Shown here: one piece after another, positions 35,218-43,938 of the stretch | How positions within the stretch are numbered: the first letter of the stretch is position 1 | How the letters are laid out: each line of letters opens with the position of its first letter | Assembly (NCBI RefSeq): GCF_017353415.1 | Contig: NZ_JAFMPX010000001.1 | Location: 186,001-250,000, forward strand | Direction: 5' to 3' | Length of the DNA stretch: 64,000 nt | Source of the DNA: Arthrobacter sp. E3 | GTDB lineage: Bacteria; Actinomycetota; Actinomycetes; Actinomycetales; Micrococcaceae | Notes under the pieces: model-generated | The model's input: only the letters and a program-made list of their open reading frames with translations | Database searches by the model: none | What the model was told of the DNA's origin: nothing | Translations under genes and position numbers: made by a program

Positions 35218-36021
35218 GTGAAGATTGCTACCTGGAATGTGAACTCGCTCAGAGCCCGTGCCGACCGTGTGGAGGAGTGGCTGCGCCGCACCGACGCCGA
35301 CGTGCTGGCCATCCAAGAAACCAAGTGCAAGGACGAGAACTTCCCGTGGGAGCTCTTTGAAAACAACGGCTACGAGGTCGCCCACTTTGGCTTCAGCCAG
35401 TGGAACGGCGTGGCGATCGCCTCCCGCGTGGGGCTCGAGGACGTTGAACGCACCTTCGTGAACCAGCCCGCGTTCGGCAAGGGCGGCAAGGACCCCGTCC
35501 AAGAGGCCCGCGCCATTGCCGCCACCTGCAACGGCGTGCGCATTTGGAGCCTCTATGTACCCAACGGCCGCGCCCTTGAAGACGAGCACATGCCCTACAA
35601 ATTGCAGTGGCTAGACGAGCTGAAGAACCAAGCTGCCGGCTGGCTCAGCGCGGATCCTGACGCCCAGATCGCACTCATGGGCGACTGGAACATCGCCCCC
35701 CAGGACGACGACGTCTGGGACATCGACTTTTTCCGCACCCAGGGACTCACCCACGTCAGCGAACCCGAGCGGGCAGCCTTCGCGGCGTTCGAAGCGGAAG
35801 GGTTCGCCGACGTCGTCCGTCCCTTGCACCCGGGCCCCGGTGTCTACACCTACTGGGACTACACTCAGCTTCGCTTCCCCAAGAAAGAGGGCATGCGCAT
35901 CGATTTCGTCATGGCCTCCCCCGCTTTGGCCGCACGCGTCACAGCTGCCGAAATTGACCGCGAGGAACGCAAGGGCAAGGGCGCCTCAGACCACGCCCCC
36001 GTCATTGTGGAGCTGGACTAA
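35218..36021 (+). CDS. xth: Exodeoxyribonuclease III (AP endonuclease)
   Basis: A 267-residue Mg-dependent AP endonuclease/3'-exonuclease of base excision repair. Motifs are KIATWNVNSLRAR, the Glu in IQETKCKDENFP, GDWNIAP, and the final SDHAPVIVEL with its catalytic Asp-His. The start is a GTG at 35218, as the conserved fold begins at residue 1. A hypothetical gene starts 3 bp after its stop. Confidence 0.95.
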   Translation: MKIATWNVNSLRARADRVEEWLRRTDADVLAIQETKCKDENFPWELFENNGYEVAHFGFSQWNGVAIASRVGLEDVERTFVNQPAFGKGGKDPVQEARAIAATCNGVRIWSLYVPNGRALEDEHMPYKLQWLDELKNQAAGWLSADPDAQIALMGDWNIAPQDDDVWDIDFFRTQGLTHVSEPERAAFAAFEAEGFADVVRPLHPGPGVYTYWDYTQLRFPKKEGMRIDFVMASPALAARVTAAEIDREERKGKGASDHAPVIVELD

Positions 36022-36024
36022 CCC

Positions 36025-36867
36025 ATGACAGATGGGCTGTATTTGGGCGGTGTGCAGCTCCCGTTTGTCTCGTGCCTGCGCGTCTACCTGCCCCGCGAAT
36101 CCTACACAGCGAAAGAGTTCAGCTATCTTGAAAGCCTGCTGGATCCAGCGCAAAACACGATCAGTGTAGACGCACGGGAACTTGCCGATTCGCTGGGCAG
36201 GGTGAGCCGGCCGCTCCCCAACCCACTTCCGACGCCGGACGGGGACCGGGTGCGCGTGCTCACCATGGGCGAGGGCGAACCTCCACTGTATGCGCCGAAC
36301 CAGGTGGTGGCCCGTTCGATAGCGGGTGCCGCTGAGCTGCTCAACGGAACGATGGAGACCTTGGCCAATCTGGTGCTCTCAGAAGAGGAATGGGCGCTTG
36401 AGTTGGCCCGTGCCGCCGCCACGCACCAACATGAAATGCCGTTGCAGACACGCTCCTCCACGTGGGGCATCCCGTTTAGCTGGTTCACTCTTGTCTATGC
36501 CAATGACCGCATGGAAGTGGTTGAGGCCAACGGGAGGATCCTGACCGTGCGGATCCAGGTGCCTGTGTCCATTGCCTTGGGCAGGGCCGAACGGTTCCTG
36601 GCCATGCTCGGGCAGATGGCACCGGACCTGGACTTGCTGACTGAGCTTCAGGATCTGTCCCATTGGCTGGCCACTTTTGATGCCGGCGGCGTCCTCGAAC
36701 TTGACTATGGTCCAGTGGCCAACCGGGTCCACCCCGACGACTCCCCGGCTGATGTCCACATGGGGTTGCAATGTCTGGCCGACGGCGACTTCACCGGCGC
36801 CGCTGCCGCCTACCGCCGGCTGGCCAACCGTTGGATGCCCATCCGTCAGCTGGCACGAGCCAGTTAG
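36025..36867 (+). CDS. Conserved hypothetical protein
   Basis: A 280-residue soluble protein that I do not recognise as a named family. It begins with a short strand and YLPRESYTAKEFSYLES, has a central acidic helix pair (AELLNGTMETLANLVLSEEEW), a beta region SSTWGIPFSWFTLVYAND, and ends in a TPR-like helix pair GLQCLADGDFTGAAAAYRRLANRW. It starts 3 bp after xth and is probably co-transcribed with it. It reads like an actinobacterial protein of unknown function. Confidence 0.75.
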   Translation: MTDGLYLGGVQLPFVSCLRVYLPRESYTAKEFSYLESLLDPAQNTISVDARELADSLGRVSRPLPNPLPTPDGDRVRVLTMGEGEPPLYAPNQVVARSIAGAAELLNGTMETLANLVLSEEEWALELARAAATHQHEMPLQTRSSTWGIPFSWFTLVYANDRMEVVEANGRILTVRIQVPVSIALGRAERFLAMLGQMAPDLDLLTELQDLSHWLATFDAGGVLELDYGPVANRVHPDDSPADVHMGLQCLADGDFTGAAAAYRRLANRWMPIRQLARAS

Positions 36868-36891
36868 TGCGTGCCAGTTTATGAGAGCCGC

Positions 36892-37908
36892 TTAGCGCTG
36901 GGGAGGCGCTGTGGAGTTCCGCTCGAGCAGTGCGAACGGCATGATCTTCTCCTGAACTGACCCAGCGACCCCACCGAGTTCAGCCAGTACCATTGTGGCG
37001 GCAACCCGGCCCTGGTCCCACGGGTTTTGGGCCATGGTGGTCAACCCGGCCGGTGCCGAAAAATCATGATCGTCAATGCCGATCAGCGAAAGTTCCGCAG
37101 GTATTCGGATACCGCGCCGTTGCGCTTCAAACATGACTCCAAGCGCCATTTCATCCGAGCCGCAGAAAATAGCGGTTGGGTTTTCCCCTGCAAGGTCGAA
37201 GATCTGCGCCGCTGCCCGGACACCACCGGACACGGTGTAGTTCCCAGGCACCATCCACTCGGGCCGCAGCTGAAGTCCGGCACGTGACATGGCAGTCTCG
37301 AATCCGGCTGTGCGCAGGTTCGGCACTTCGAAGTCTTGCTCGTCCTGGGGCCCCCCACGAAGGTAGCCAATGTTCCGATGGCCCAGTGCGATCAGATGCT
37401 CCGTGGCAGCTTGTGCTGCAGCGCTGTCGTCGATGAAAACTCCCGGGCAGCCCGCAACAGGTCCCCCAACAGACAGCACTGGAATGCCGGTGTGGTGGAG
37501 TTGAAGCACTTCCTCTGGCGAGAGTTCCAAGGTGAGCACCAGGAGCGCGTCAATTTGTTTACGCACCATGGTTTCAGAGAAGCTGCGTTGGCGCCCATAC
37601 GCGGAAGTACCACCCAAGCTGAACAGGAGCAGGTTGTAGCCGCTGTCACGCAACACCTGGTCAACGCCCTCAATGGCATGGCCAAAGTACCAGCGGTCAA
37701 CAGAAGGCACCAACAAGCCAACCGTTTCAGTCCGTCCAGATGCCAGCCCGCTCGCAGATCGTGAGGGCACATAGCCAAGTTCCTGAGCCACGGACAGCAC
37801 CCGCGCCCGCGTCGCTGGGCTGACCCGTGGAAGTCCACGGAGCGCACGCGAAACGGTCGCGGTGGAGACTTGTGCCAGCTGGGCCACATCTTCGATGCCG
37901 ACTCTCAT
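36892..37908 (-). CDS. LacI family transcriptional regulator
   Basis: A 338-residue repressor with the LacI helix-turn-helix VAQLAQVSTATVSRALRG (residues 8-25), the hinge helix, and a periplasmic-binding-protein-like sugar domain (about 62-335; GLLVPSVDRWYFGHAIEGVD, IFCGSDEMALGVMFEAQ). It is the last gene of the leftward sugar ABC operon and is expected to bind the perfect palindrome at 41758-41771. The inducer is presumably the transported sugar or its product. Confidence 0.94.
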   Translation of the reverse strand: MRVGIEDVAQLAQVSTATVSRALRGLPRVSPATRARVLSVAQELGYVPSRSASGLASGRTETVGLLVPSVDRWYFGHAIEGVDQVLRDSGYNLLLFSLGGTSAYGRQRSFSETMVRKQIDALLVLTLELSPEEVLQLHHTGIPVLSVGGPVAGCPGVFIDDSAAAQAATEHLIALGHRNIGYLRGGPQDEQDFEVPNLRTAGFETAMSRAGLQLRPEWMVPGNYTVSGGVRAAAQIFDLAGENPTAIFCGSDEMALGVMFEAQRRGIRIPAELSLIGIDDHDFSAPAGLTTMAQNPWDQGRVAATMVLAELGGVAGSVQEKIMPFALLERNSTAPPQR

Positions 37909-37952
37909 GGCTGCTCCTTTCGCTGTCCACCAAGTCGTGCCTAAAGCTGCGC

Positions 37953-38228
37953 CTAGAGCGGTCGTTTACCGCGCCGCTTGGGGAGCTTCCGGCGAAGTCT
38001 GATCATTCCCCACAATCCAAGGCAGACCAGAAGCAGTCCCATGGCCCACATCAGAGCCGGCTGGCCGGTGAGTTCCAACCAGAGCGTTATCCCGAAGAGC
38101 ACCACGGCCCAAAAGCCAAGAAAGCCGATGATGATGTCAAAGTCCTCGGCACTCTTTTGCCGGGTTGTGGGTATGTGCAGGCCATCTTGTTTCTGCTGCT
38201 TTTTGTCTGCACGCTTGCTCCCTGCCAT
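37953..38228 (-). CDS. Small two-helix membrane protein
   Basis: A 91-residue protein with a Lys-rich N-terminus, two membrane helices (about 30-52 and 58-77) and a basic C-terminus RRKLPKRRGKRPL. Function unknown. It begins 3 bp after the permease stop and sits between the permease and lacI, so it belongs to the sugar operon. Its dibasic tails point to a cytoplasmic orientation at both ends. Confidence 0.75.
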   Translation of the reverse strand: MAGSKRADKKQQKQDGLHIPTTRQKSAEDFDIIIGFLGFWAVVLFGITLWLELTGQPALMWAMGLLLVCLGLWGMIRLRRKLPKRRGKRPL

Positions 38229-38231
38229 GGC

Positions 38232-39122
38232 CTACTTCACCGCCCCTGCGGTGAGTCCGGCCACGATCTTGCGCTGGAAGATCAAGACCAGTACCACCAG
38301 GGGAATAGTGACCACGGTGCCAGCGGCCATGACCGCTGTGTAGGGTTCCTGATGTGGCTGGGATCCGGCAAAGCTCGCGATGGCCACCGTGACTGTTTGG
38401 GTGGCATCGTTGGAAAGGATGCTGGCGATCAAGTATTCGTTCCACGCTGCGATAAATGCCAAGATCGCGGTGGTAAACACTGCCGGTGCAGCCAGTGGCA
38501 TGATGACTTTGCGGAAGGCTTCCCCTGCCGTACACCCGTCAATGCGTGCCGCTTCCTCCAGCTCCCAGGGCATCTCCCGGAAGAAGGAAGTCAGGGTATA
38601 GACCGTCAGCGGCAGCACAAAGGAAATATTGGGAATGATGAGCGCCTGGTAGGTACCGGTCCAATTGATATTCGTGAACAGTTGGAACAACGGCGTGACA
38701 ATCGCAACGCCGGGGAACATGGACGCACCCAGGACAACACCCAGCACCATGAACTTGCCGCGGAAGTTCAGTCGGGCAAGTGCATAGGCGGCAAAGACAC
38801 CAAACAGCAGTGCCACTGCTGTGGTGACACCGGAGATGAACAACGAGTTCAGCAGAGCCCTGTCCAAGTGGTTGCCCATCTCGGAGGAGAACGCCGTGGC
38901 GAAGTTGTCCCAGGTGACGTGCGTGAAGAACGGGGTTGGGTCGAAGGTGTAGCCCACGTCCCGGAATGCGGTAACCACCATCCAGTAGAACGGAAGGAGG
39001 CACCAGACAACAATGACAATTGCACTGATGTAGGTGCGGGAACTGGCCCACATCACCCGCCTGCGAGCCACCCCTTTCGCCGCTGCTGTGCGGGCATCGC
39101 CTGTGGCTGTTGAAGTGCTCAT
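38232..39122 (-). CDS. Carbohydrate ABC transporter permease, MalG type
   Basis: A 296-residue inner-membrane permease with six helices and the EAA loop WELEEAARIDGCTAGEAFRKVIMPL that docks the ATPase. It pairs with the MalF-type permease, whose stop overlaps its ATG by 4 bp. No ATP-binding subunit is encoded in the operon, so a shared MsiK-type ATPase elsewhere is likely, as is common in actinobacteria. Substrate class carbohydrate, identity unknown. Confidence 0.94.
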   Translation of the reverse strand: MSTSTATGDARTAAAKGVARRRVMWASSRTYISAIVIVVWCLLPFYWMVVTAFRDVGYTFDPTPFFTHVTWDNFATAFSSEMGNHLDRALLNSLFISGVTTAVALLFGVFAAYALARLNFRGKFMVLGVVLGASMFPGVAIVTPLFQLFTNINWTGTYQALIIPNISFVLPLTVYTLTSFFREMPWELEEAARIDGCTAGEAFRKVIMPLAAPAVFTTAILAFIAAWNEYLIASILSNDATQTVTVAIASFAGSQPHQEPYTAVMAAGTVVTIPLVVLVLIFQRKIVAGLTAGAVK

Positions 39123-40138
39123 TTCTGCTTCCCCTTTGCTTCACCGCTGGCGGATTCGACGGCGTTGGCACCCAGGAATCTAACGAAGATGAACGCCACA
39201 ATGAAGATGATCAAGAACGTGATGGTAGAAAGGGCCGCGGCTGAATTGAAGCCGATCCGAATTTGGTTGACCACCAAAATCGACAGCGTTGTGGTTCCAT
39301 TGGCGCCGCCTGTCATAATCGCTGGCAGGTCGTACATGCGCAGTGCATCAAGCACACGGAACAGGATTGCGACCATCAGGGCCGGCTTCACCAAGGGCAG
39401 GGTGATCATCCGGAAGCGCTGCCACGTGGACGCACCGTCCACCTTGGCCGCTTCATAAATATCCCCGGGGATCATCTGCAGGCCTGCCAGAATAAGCAGC
39501 GCCATGAATGGCGTGGTCTTCCAGATATCGGCAATGATGATCGCTGCACGGGCCGGCCCTTCGCTGCCGGTCCACAGGATCGAGGTGTGGAACAAGGTGT
39601 TGGCGATACCGTCAAAGGCGAAAATGAAAAACCACAATTTGGCGGTGACAGCCGTGGGAATGGCCCATGGCACCAGTACCGCCGCGCGCAGCACGCTGCG
39701 GCCACGGAAGGCACGGGCCATGATCAGTGCCATCCAGAAGCCAAGGATTGTCTCAAAGAAGACCGTGATCACCGTGAAGAAGAAGGTAACCCCTGTGGCC
39801 GACCAAAACTGTGCACCCAATGTTCCCGGCGGGCAGCTGACGGTGGTTCCGCCTGGTCCGGTGCATTGTTGAAAAATCCAATGAATGTAGTTGGCGAAGC
39901 CGGCAAAGCCACCCGCCACAAAGGTTCCCGTTACCGGATCCAGGCCTTCGTCCTGCTGCAGCGACATGATGATCGCATTGACCACCGGATAGGCGATCAC
40001 GATCGCAAGGACCACCATTGTCGGGGTGATCAGCATTGCAGCCAGCCGCCCCTGGGTTTTCTCCTTGCGGTCCGCTCCGACCTCCTTGCTGCCGGGCGTC
40101 TTGCTACTCTTGACCGCCGGGTCTAAATGTGTCGACAT
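39119..40138 (-). CDS. Carbohydrate ABC transporter permease, MalF type
   Basis: A 339-residue permease with about six helices and a periplasmic loop containing a paired-cysteine segment (QQCTGPGGTTVSCPPG). The EAA loop is GDIYEAAKVDGASTWQRFRMITLPL. The ATG at 40138 is preceded by GAAAGGAG; the longer frame from 40315 would start within the intercistronic hairpin region. It follows the solute-binding protein after 225 bp and overlaps the MalG-type gene by 4 bp. Confidence 0.94.
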   Translation of the reverse strand: MSTHLDPAVKSSKTPGSKEVGADRKEKTQGRLAAMLITPTMVVLAIVIAYPVVNAIIMSLQQDEGLDPVTGTFVAGGFAGFANYIHWIFQQCTGPGGTTVSCPPGTLGAQFWSATGVTFFFTVITVFFETILGFWMALIMARAFRGRSVLRAAVLVPWAIPTAVTAKLWFFIFAFDGIANTLFHTSILWTGSEGPARAAIIIADIWKTTPFMALLILAGLQMIPGDIYEAAKVDGASTWQRFRMITLPLVKPALMVAILFRVLDALRMYDLPAIMTGGANGTTTLSILVVNQIRIGFNSAAALSTITFLIIFIVAFIFVRFLGANAVESASGEAKGKQK

Positions 40139-40324
40139 GCCAGCTCCTTTCAGCACTTTCAAATTGCTGCCGTCACCCTCTGGGTGCAGCGGTCTTGCCG
40201 ATCCCAGACATCCCGGGGAAAGACCCAAAAAAATATAAGCTTTTGCACTCCGGCCCGGCCGGTGCGCATGCCGACAGCAGACTATTGGCATGCACACCAG
40301 ACCCCGGAACTGCATTTCACTTGC

Positions 40325-40357
40325 GTCCTGCTGCCACCCTGTGGATGGCAGCAGGAC
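40325..40357. terminator. Intercistronic hairpin after the solute-binding gene
   Basis: A perfect 12-bp stem GTCCTGCTGCCA/TGGCAGCAGGAC with a 9-bp loop, 7 bp past the binding-protein stop and before the permease genes. It has no T-run, so it more likely stabilises the upstream mRNA or causes partial termination, giving more binding protein than permease. Confidence 0.75.
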
Positions 40358-40363
40358 AGTGGA

Positions 40364-41662
40364 CTACTTGGAGACAGCGGTGGAGATGGCCGCTTCCATA
40401 TCAGTCAGCGCCTGGTCCACAGTTTTGCTGCCCTGCAGGGCAGCAAAACTGTTTTGCTGGATCGCTTGGGTCACTGCGGGGTAGAACGGCGTTACCGGGC
40501 GCGGAACGGCGTTCTCGATGGATGTCTTCAAAACAGGCAGGTACGGCAGCTGCTTAACAAGCTCGGCGTCGTCGTACAGATCGCCGAGGACAGGCGCCAG
40601 GGATCCCTGGGTAGCGTAGAACTTCTGCGATTCCGGACTTGTCATGAACGCAAGGAAGTCCTTTGCCGTTGCCTTGTTCTTGGAGTACACGCTCACACCC
40701 ATGTTGTGCCCGCCCAAGCTGGAAGCACCGGGGCCGTCCTTGCCGGGAAGCGGGGCAATCCCGAACGTGTCCTTAACCGTGGAGGAACCATCCGTCTTGG
40801 CTAGGTTGTAGACGTAGGGCCAGTTGCGCAGGAACAAGAGCTTCCCAGCTTCGAAGGACTGCCGTCCCTGCTCTTCCTGATAGGTCAGTGCCTGCTTGGG
40901 GATGTTCCCGTTCTTGTAGGCAGTGACGAGGTTTCCCAGCCCAACCTTGGCATCCGCCGAGTTGACGGTGGGTTTGCCGTCCTTGCCGATGATTTCCCCG
41001 CCTTGGGTGTTGATGGCCTCGGCAACGTTGACCGTCAACCCCTCATATTGTGCGAACTGCCCGGCATAGCAGTCAATGCCCTTGTCCTTGGCGATGGAGC
41101 ACATGCCCATCATTTCTTCCCAAGTCTTCGGAGGGGTGGGGACCAGATCCTTGCGGTAGTACAAGATGCCGCCGTCGGAGGTCTGCGGGAGTGTGTACAG
41201 CACTTCGTTGTACGTTCCGGTCTTCACAGTTGCCGGCAGCATGCCCTCTGTGGAAACTGCCATCTTGTCCTTCAGCGGCTGCAGCCAGCCCCTGGCAGCA
41301 AATTCAGCGGTCCAAATGACATCCACACTGGCCACGTCGTAGTCAACGTTCTTGGCTTGGAAGTTTTTCACCAGGTCGTCGTGCTGCTGGTCGGCGTTGT
41401 CGGACTGTTCCTTAAACGTCACCTTCTCATCCGGGTGGGCCGCATTCCACTTATCGAGCAGTGGACGGACAACGTTGGAGTTGTCCTTGCCCTGCACGTA
41501 CGTGATGGGGCCGCGACCGTCGAGGTTTGCCCCTGCGTCACCGCTGGCATCCCCGCCCCCACCGCCGCCGGAGCCGCCGCCACAGGCGGAAAGTGCCATA
41601 GCGGCCGCTGCAATAGCTGCCAACGGCAAGTACATCTTTGACATTTTACGTACCATGCTCAT
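40364..41662 (-). CDS. Extracellular sugar-binding lipoprotein
   Basis: A 432-residue family 1 solute-binding protein. The lipoprotein signal ends in ALSAC-GGGSGGGG, so Cys27 is lipidated. The mature protein has ITYVQGKDNSNVVRPLLDKW, DVASVDVIWTAEFAARGWL, YYRKDLVPTPPKTWEEM and GGHNMGVSVYSKN, typical of oligosaccharide-binding proteins. It is first in the operon, behind the LacI-type operator. The ligand cannot be read from sequence; the TYNEVLYTLPQTSDGGILYYR stretch resembles trehalose/maltose-type binders, which is only suggestive. Confidence 0.93.
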   Translation of the reverse strand: MSMVRKMSKMYLPLAAIAAAAMALSACGGGSGGGGGGDASGDAGANLDGRGPITYVQGKDNSNVVRPLLDKWNAAHPDEKVTFKEQSDNADQQHDDLVKNFQAKNVDYDVASVDVIWTAEFAARGWLQPLKDKMAVSTEGMLPATVKTGTYNEVLYTLPQTSDGGILYYRKDLVPTPPKTWEEMMGMCSIAKDKGIDCYAGQFAQYEGLTVNVAEAINTQGGEIIGKDGKPTVNSADAKVGLGNLVTAYKNGNIPKQALTYQEEQGRQSFEAGKLLFLRNWPYVYNLAKTDGSSTVKDTFGIAPLPGKDGPGASSLGGHNMGVSVYSKNKATAKDFLAFMTSPESQKFYATQGSLAPVLGDLYDDAELVKQLPYLPVLKTSIENAVPRPVTPFYPAVTQAIQQNSFAALQGSKTVDQALTDMEAAISTAVSK

Positions 41663-41757
41663 ACTCCTAAAAGTGAACGGACTCCAACATGCGGCACGCG
41701 GCTAACCAATGCGTCCACGAGTGGTTTAGCTCACACTAGTGAGGCTAACCGGCATAG

Positions 41758-41771
41758 TGCAAGCGCTTGCA
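41758..41771. promoter_or_regulatory. LacI-family operator
   Basis: The perfect 14-bp palindrome TGCAAGCGCTTGCA has the central CG and flanking half-sites expected for LacI-family regulators. It lies 96 bp before the solute-binding gene. The lacI gene ending this operon is the obvious partner. Confidence 0.88.
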
Positions 41772-41903
41772 TCAATTTGTTACCAAATTATTTCACCGGA
41801 GATCGCCGTGACATGTTTTCACCGTGATCAGCAGAGGCCGTGGTGATTCCTCTCCGAGCTGCGCCACCTGGCCCCTCCTCCAGAGATTGAACCAAGGGCA
41901 CAA

Positions 41904-41943
41904 AAAAGGTGGCGATGCCCGTATTCAGGCACCAGCCACCTTT
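41904..41943. terminator. Terminator of the 11-mer repeat gene
   Basis: AAAAAGGTGGC pairs with GCCACCTTTCTT around a loop that contains a second small stem (TGCC/GGCA). It lies 31 bp past the stop at 41974 on the leftward strand. Confidence 0.8.
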
Positions 41944-41973
41944 CTTGAAAATCCTGTCTTGAAACCCGAGTGA

Positions 41974-42246
41974 CTACTTCTCGTGCTTGAACATTCCGGT
42001 GATCTTGGCGCCAAGTCCCTTTGCATGCTCCATGGCATCTTCGGTGAAGTCCTTGATGTTCTCCGTCGCGTCCGCGGCAAACTCCTTGGCCTTGTCGGCC
42101 GCTTCACCTGCGAACTCCTTGATGTTCTCGGTTGCGTCTTCCGCAAAGTCCTTGATGTTCTCGGTGGCGTCCCCGGCGAAGTCCTTGGCCTTGTCCGCGG
42201 CGTCTGCTGCGAATTCCTTGGCCTTGTCGGCATTGTTCTCGGTCAT
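41974..42246 (-). CDS. 11-residue-repeat amphipathic helical protein (LEA group 3-like)
   Basis: A 90-residue protein made almost entirely of seven 11-residue repeats such as ADKAKEFAADA and TENIKDFAEDA, with no Cys, Pro or Trp. Such hendecads are typical of LEA group 3 and apolipoprotein-like proteins, which fold on drying or on membranes. The tail KITGMFKHEK may sit at a membrane. I chose the ATG at 42246 because GGAGGG lies 6 bp upstream; the in-frame ATG at 42258 overlaps that site. It sits beside the Asp23/AmaP envelope-stress operon, which supports a stress role. Confidence 0.82.
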   Translation of the reverse strand: MTENNADKAKEFAADAADKAKDFAGDATENIKDFAEDATENIKEFAGEAADKAKEFAADATENIKDFTEDAMEHAKGLGAKITGMFKHEK

Positions 42247-42311
42247 ATTGCCCTCCATGACGAATCGATGTGGCCCTGGTGCAAGTTGCCTCTCAGGGTG
42301 ATGAGAAGAGA

Positions 42312-42932
42312 CTAGCGGACTCTTTCAGCTTTCGTGAACCGTGATCGAGCCCCGGTGCCGATGCTCAGCAGAACAGGAACTTCCATCCCCAACAGTTCAT
42401 CTAGCGCGCCGACCAATTCCACCACATCCACTGCCAGCTCGTTAGGGGCAACCCCCTGCCGGGGGAAAACCCGCACTTTCAGACCAACCTCGTTGCGGAA
42501 GTCATAGCTCGTGGCGGAGACGCCATATAAATCTGTCCTTTCAAGCAACGCGCTCTTGATCGCATTTTCAGCCACGGCGCAACTGAGCTTGACCCCACCG
42601 GCGGCCCCGTCGTGGTCAACGTTGCCTTGATAGTCCAACAAAGTGCTGGCACGGCCTTTGCCTTGATTAGCAATCCAGGAAATCATCAAAATGACGACGA
42701 CGAGGAAGAACACAGCGGCTGCCAGCCATATCCAGCTCTGTGACGTGAGCAGCAGCCGTGACCGCTCTTCGTAACCTTGCAACCAGGCCACCTGCGCCGA
42801 CGCGTAGTCCTGCCACCAGTGCGCTGCAGCAGGAACAGCCGCCACCAGGACCATGCCGGTGCCGGCAAGCAAGAGGAGCAGGCCGATGAGGCTCAGCAGG
42901 AAACGGTTGAGCCCGCGCGGTGTTCCGTTCAT
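42312..42932 (-). CDS. AmaP-like alkaline-shock membrane anchor
   Basis: A 206-residue protein with two membrane helices (about 10-32 and 64-87) and a cytoplasmic domain with ASTLLDYQGNVDHDG and VGLKVRVFPRQGVAPNELAVDVVELV. That layout matches AmaP, which anchors Asp23 to the membrane. It is the last gene of the five-gene operon and its ATG overlaps the DUF6286 stop by 4 bp. Confidence 0.82.
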   Translation of the reverse strand: MNGTPRGLNRFLLSLIGLLLLLAGTGMVLVAAVPAAAHWWQDYASAQVAWLQGYEERSRLLLTSQSWIWLAAAVFFLVVVILMISWIANQGKGRASTLLDYQGNVDHDGAAGGVKLSCAVAENAIKSALLERTDLYGVSATSYDFRNEVGLKVRVFPRQGVAPNELAVDVVELVGALDELLGMEVPVLLSIGTGARSRFTKAERVR

Positions 42933-43504
42933 ACCCCGATCACCCCGCTGTCAGATAGGTTTACCATGACCGACGGCTGGGGATCCAGTGCCATGGCCTC
43001 CAGCTGACCTTCCACGGCAGCCTTGATGTCCCCCTCGGAGATTCGGATGCCGGACGTGGGCCGGATGTTTACTTGAACCACCCGTGCGGAAATTACCACC
43101 ACGACTTGTTCGCGGGTAACTCCTGCTGCCATGCGCGCAGATTTGGCCAGAGCTGCGGCAATGACCTCGTCATCAACCACGATTGCGACGCGCGGGTCGG
43201 CCAGCACGTGCCGTGCCCGGCGCCCTGGAAGAAGCCCGTGGCCAAGAAACACCAGTCCCACGAGCGCTGCGAACACACCGGCTGCGCCCAACAGGATGGG
43301 TGAAGACCCACCCGGCAGGCCTGCAATCCATTCAGCGGCCGACATCGGGTCGATCAGCCACGCTGGCTCTCCCACGGCGGCCAAGGCCATCTCCAGCAGA
43401 CCGTAGAGAGCGAGCACGGTAATTGCAATGGCTGCAAATGCCGACAGGCCGGAGCGCGCCGAGTGCGTTTCCCGCCGTACCGCATGCCGCATGAAGGCAC
43501 TCAC
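42929..43504 (-). CDS. DUF6286 membrane protein of the Asp23 operon
   Basis: A 191-residue protein with two membrane helices (about 19-43 and 73-95) and a cytoplasmic alpha/beta domain from about residue 105 (VAIVVDDEVIAAALAKSARMAAGV, then VVVISARVVQVNIRPTSG). This fits the actinobacterial DUF6286 group found with Asp23 genes. Function unknown; an anchor or scaffold in the envelope-stress complex is likely. 4-bp overlaps link it on both sides. Confidence 0.78.
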   Translation of the reverse strand: MSAFMRHAVRRETHSARSGLSAFAAIAITVLALYGLLEMALAAVGEPAWLIDPMSAAEWIAGLPGGSSPILLGAAGVFAALVGLVFLGHGLLPGRRARHVLADPRVAIVVDDEVIAAALAKSARMAAGVTREQVVVVISARVVQVNIRPTSGIRISEGDIKAAVEGQLEAMALDPQPSVMVNLSDSGVIGV

Positions 43505-43938
43505 AGAACCCTCCCACCCTCACGCACAAGCAGTCCAGAGATCCGCACGTCAACCCGGCTCAGCTGCGATCCGGTCAGCCATTCAACCCGGGCCAAAATG
43601 CTGGCCTTCGCGGCCGTGGCCCGGTTCAGAATGCTGCCACCGCTCTGCGCAATCCGGTCAGAATTCCGGCAGACCTCACTCAAGGAGGGCGCGCCCATCG
43701 GTGAGGAGACTGACAGGGCCAGCGCTCCGGCGTCGTCGGACCAACTCACACGGACTTGCGTGGACGGCACCGAGAGGACTTCCGCCGCCGCAACTTTTGC
43801 CACGGAAGTCAGCGCCTGTGCGCTGATCCGGTTGTGCCCGGCAAAGATCCGTGACACCGCCCCCTGCCCGCCGATGGTCTCCGACTTGTGCACAGTGTTT
43901 CCATTCACGGCGGTTTCATTGGCCGGTGCTTGGCTCAC
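43501..43938 (-). CDS. Asp23-like cytoplasmic protein, divergent
   Basis: A 145-residue protein whose core RISAQALTSVAKVAAAEVLSV followed by QVRVSWSDDAGALALSVSSP resembles an Asp23/Gls24 fold, but with a long N-terminal extension and a shortened C-terminus. It is probably a second Asp23-type subunit of the same complex. It overlaps DUF6286 and the small membrane gene by 4 bp each. Confidence in the fold is moderate. Confidence 0.65.
   Translation of the reverse strand: MSQAPANETAVNGNTVHKSETIGGQGAVSRIFAGHNRISAQALTSVAKVAAAEVLSVPSTQVRVSWSDDAGALALSVSSPMGAPSLSEVCRNSDRIAQSGGSILNRATAAKASILARVEWLTGSQLSRVDVRISGLLVREGGRVL

Larger units (their letters stand above)
41663..41973. other. Promoter region of the sugar ABC operon
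   Basis: 311 bp without a gene. It holds the LacI-type operator (41758-41771) and, at its left-gene-distal end, the terminator of the 11-mer repeat gene (41904-41943). Between them I see nothing further. Confidence 0.6.

Noticed and set aside
37827-39113. A 428-codon rightward frame across the lacI and permease genes
   Set aside because: It spans several leftward genes with well-known motifs and has no ribosome site or domain of its own.
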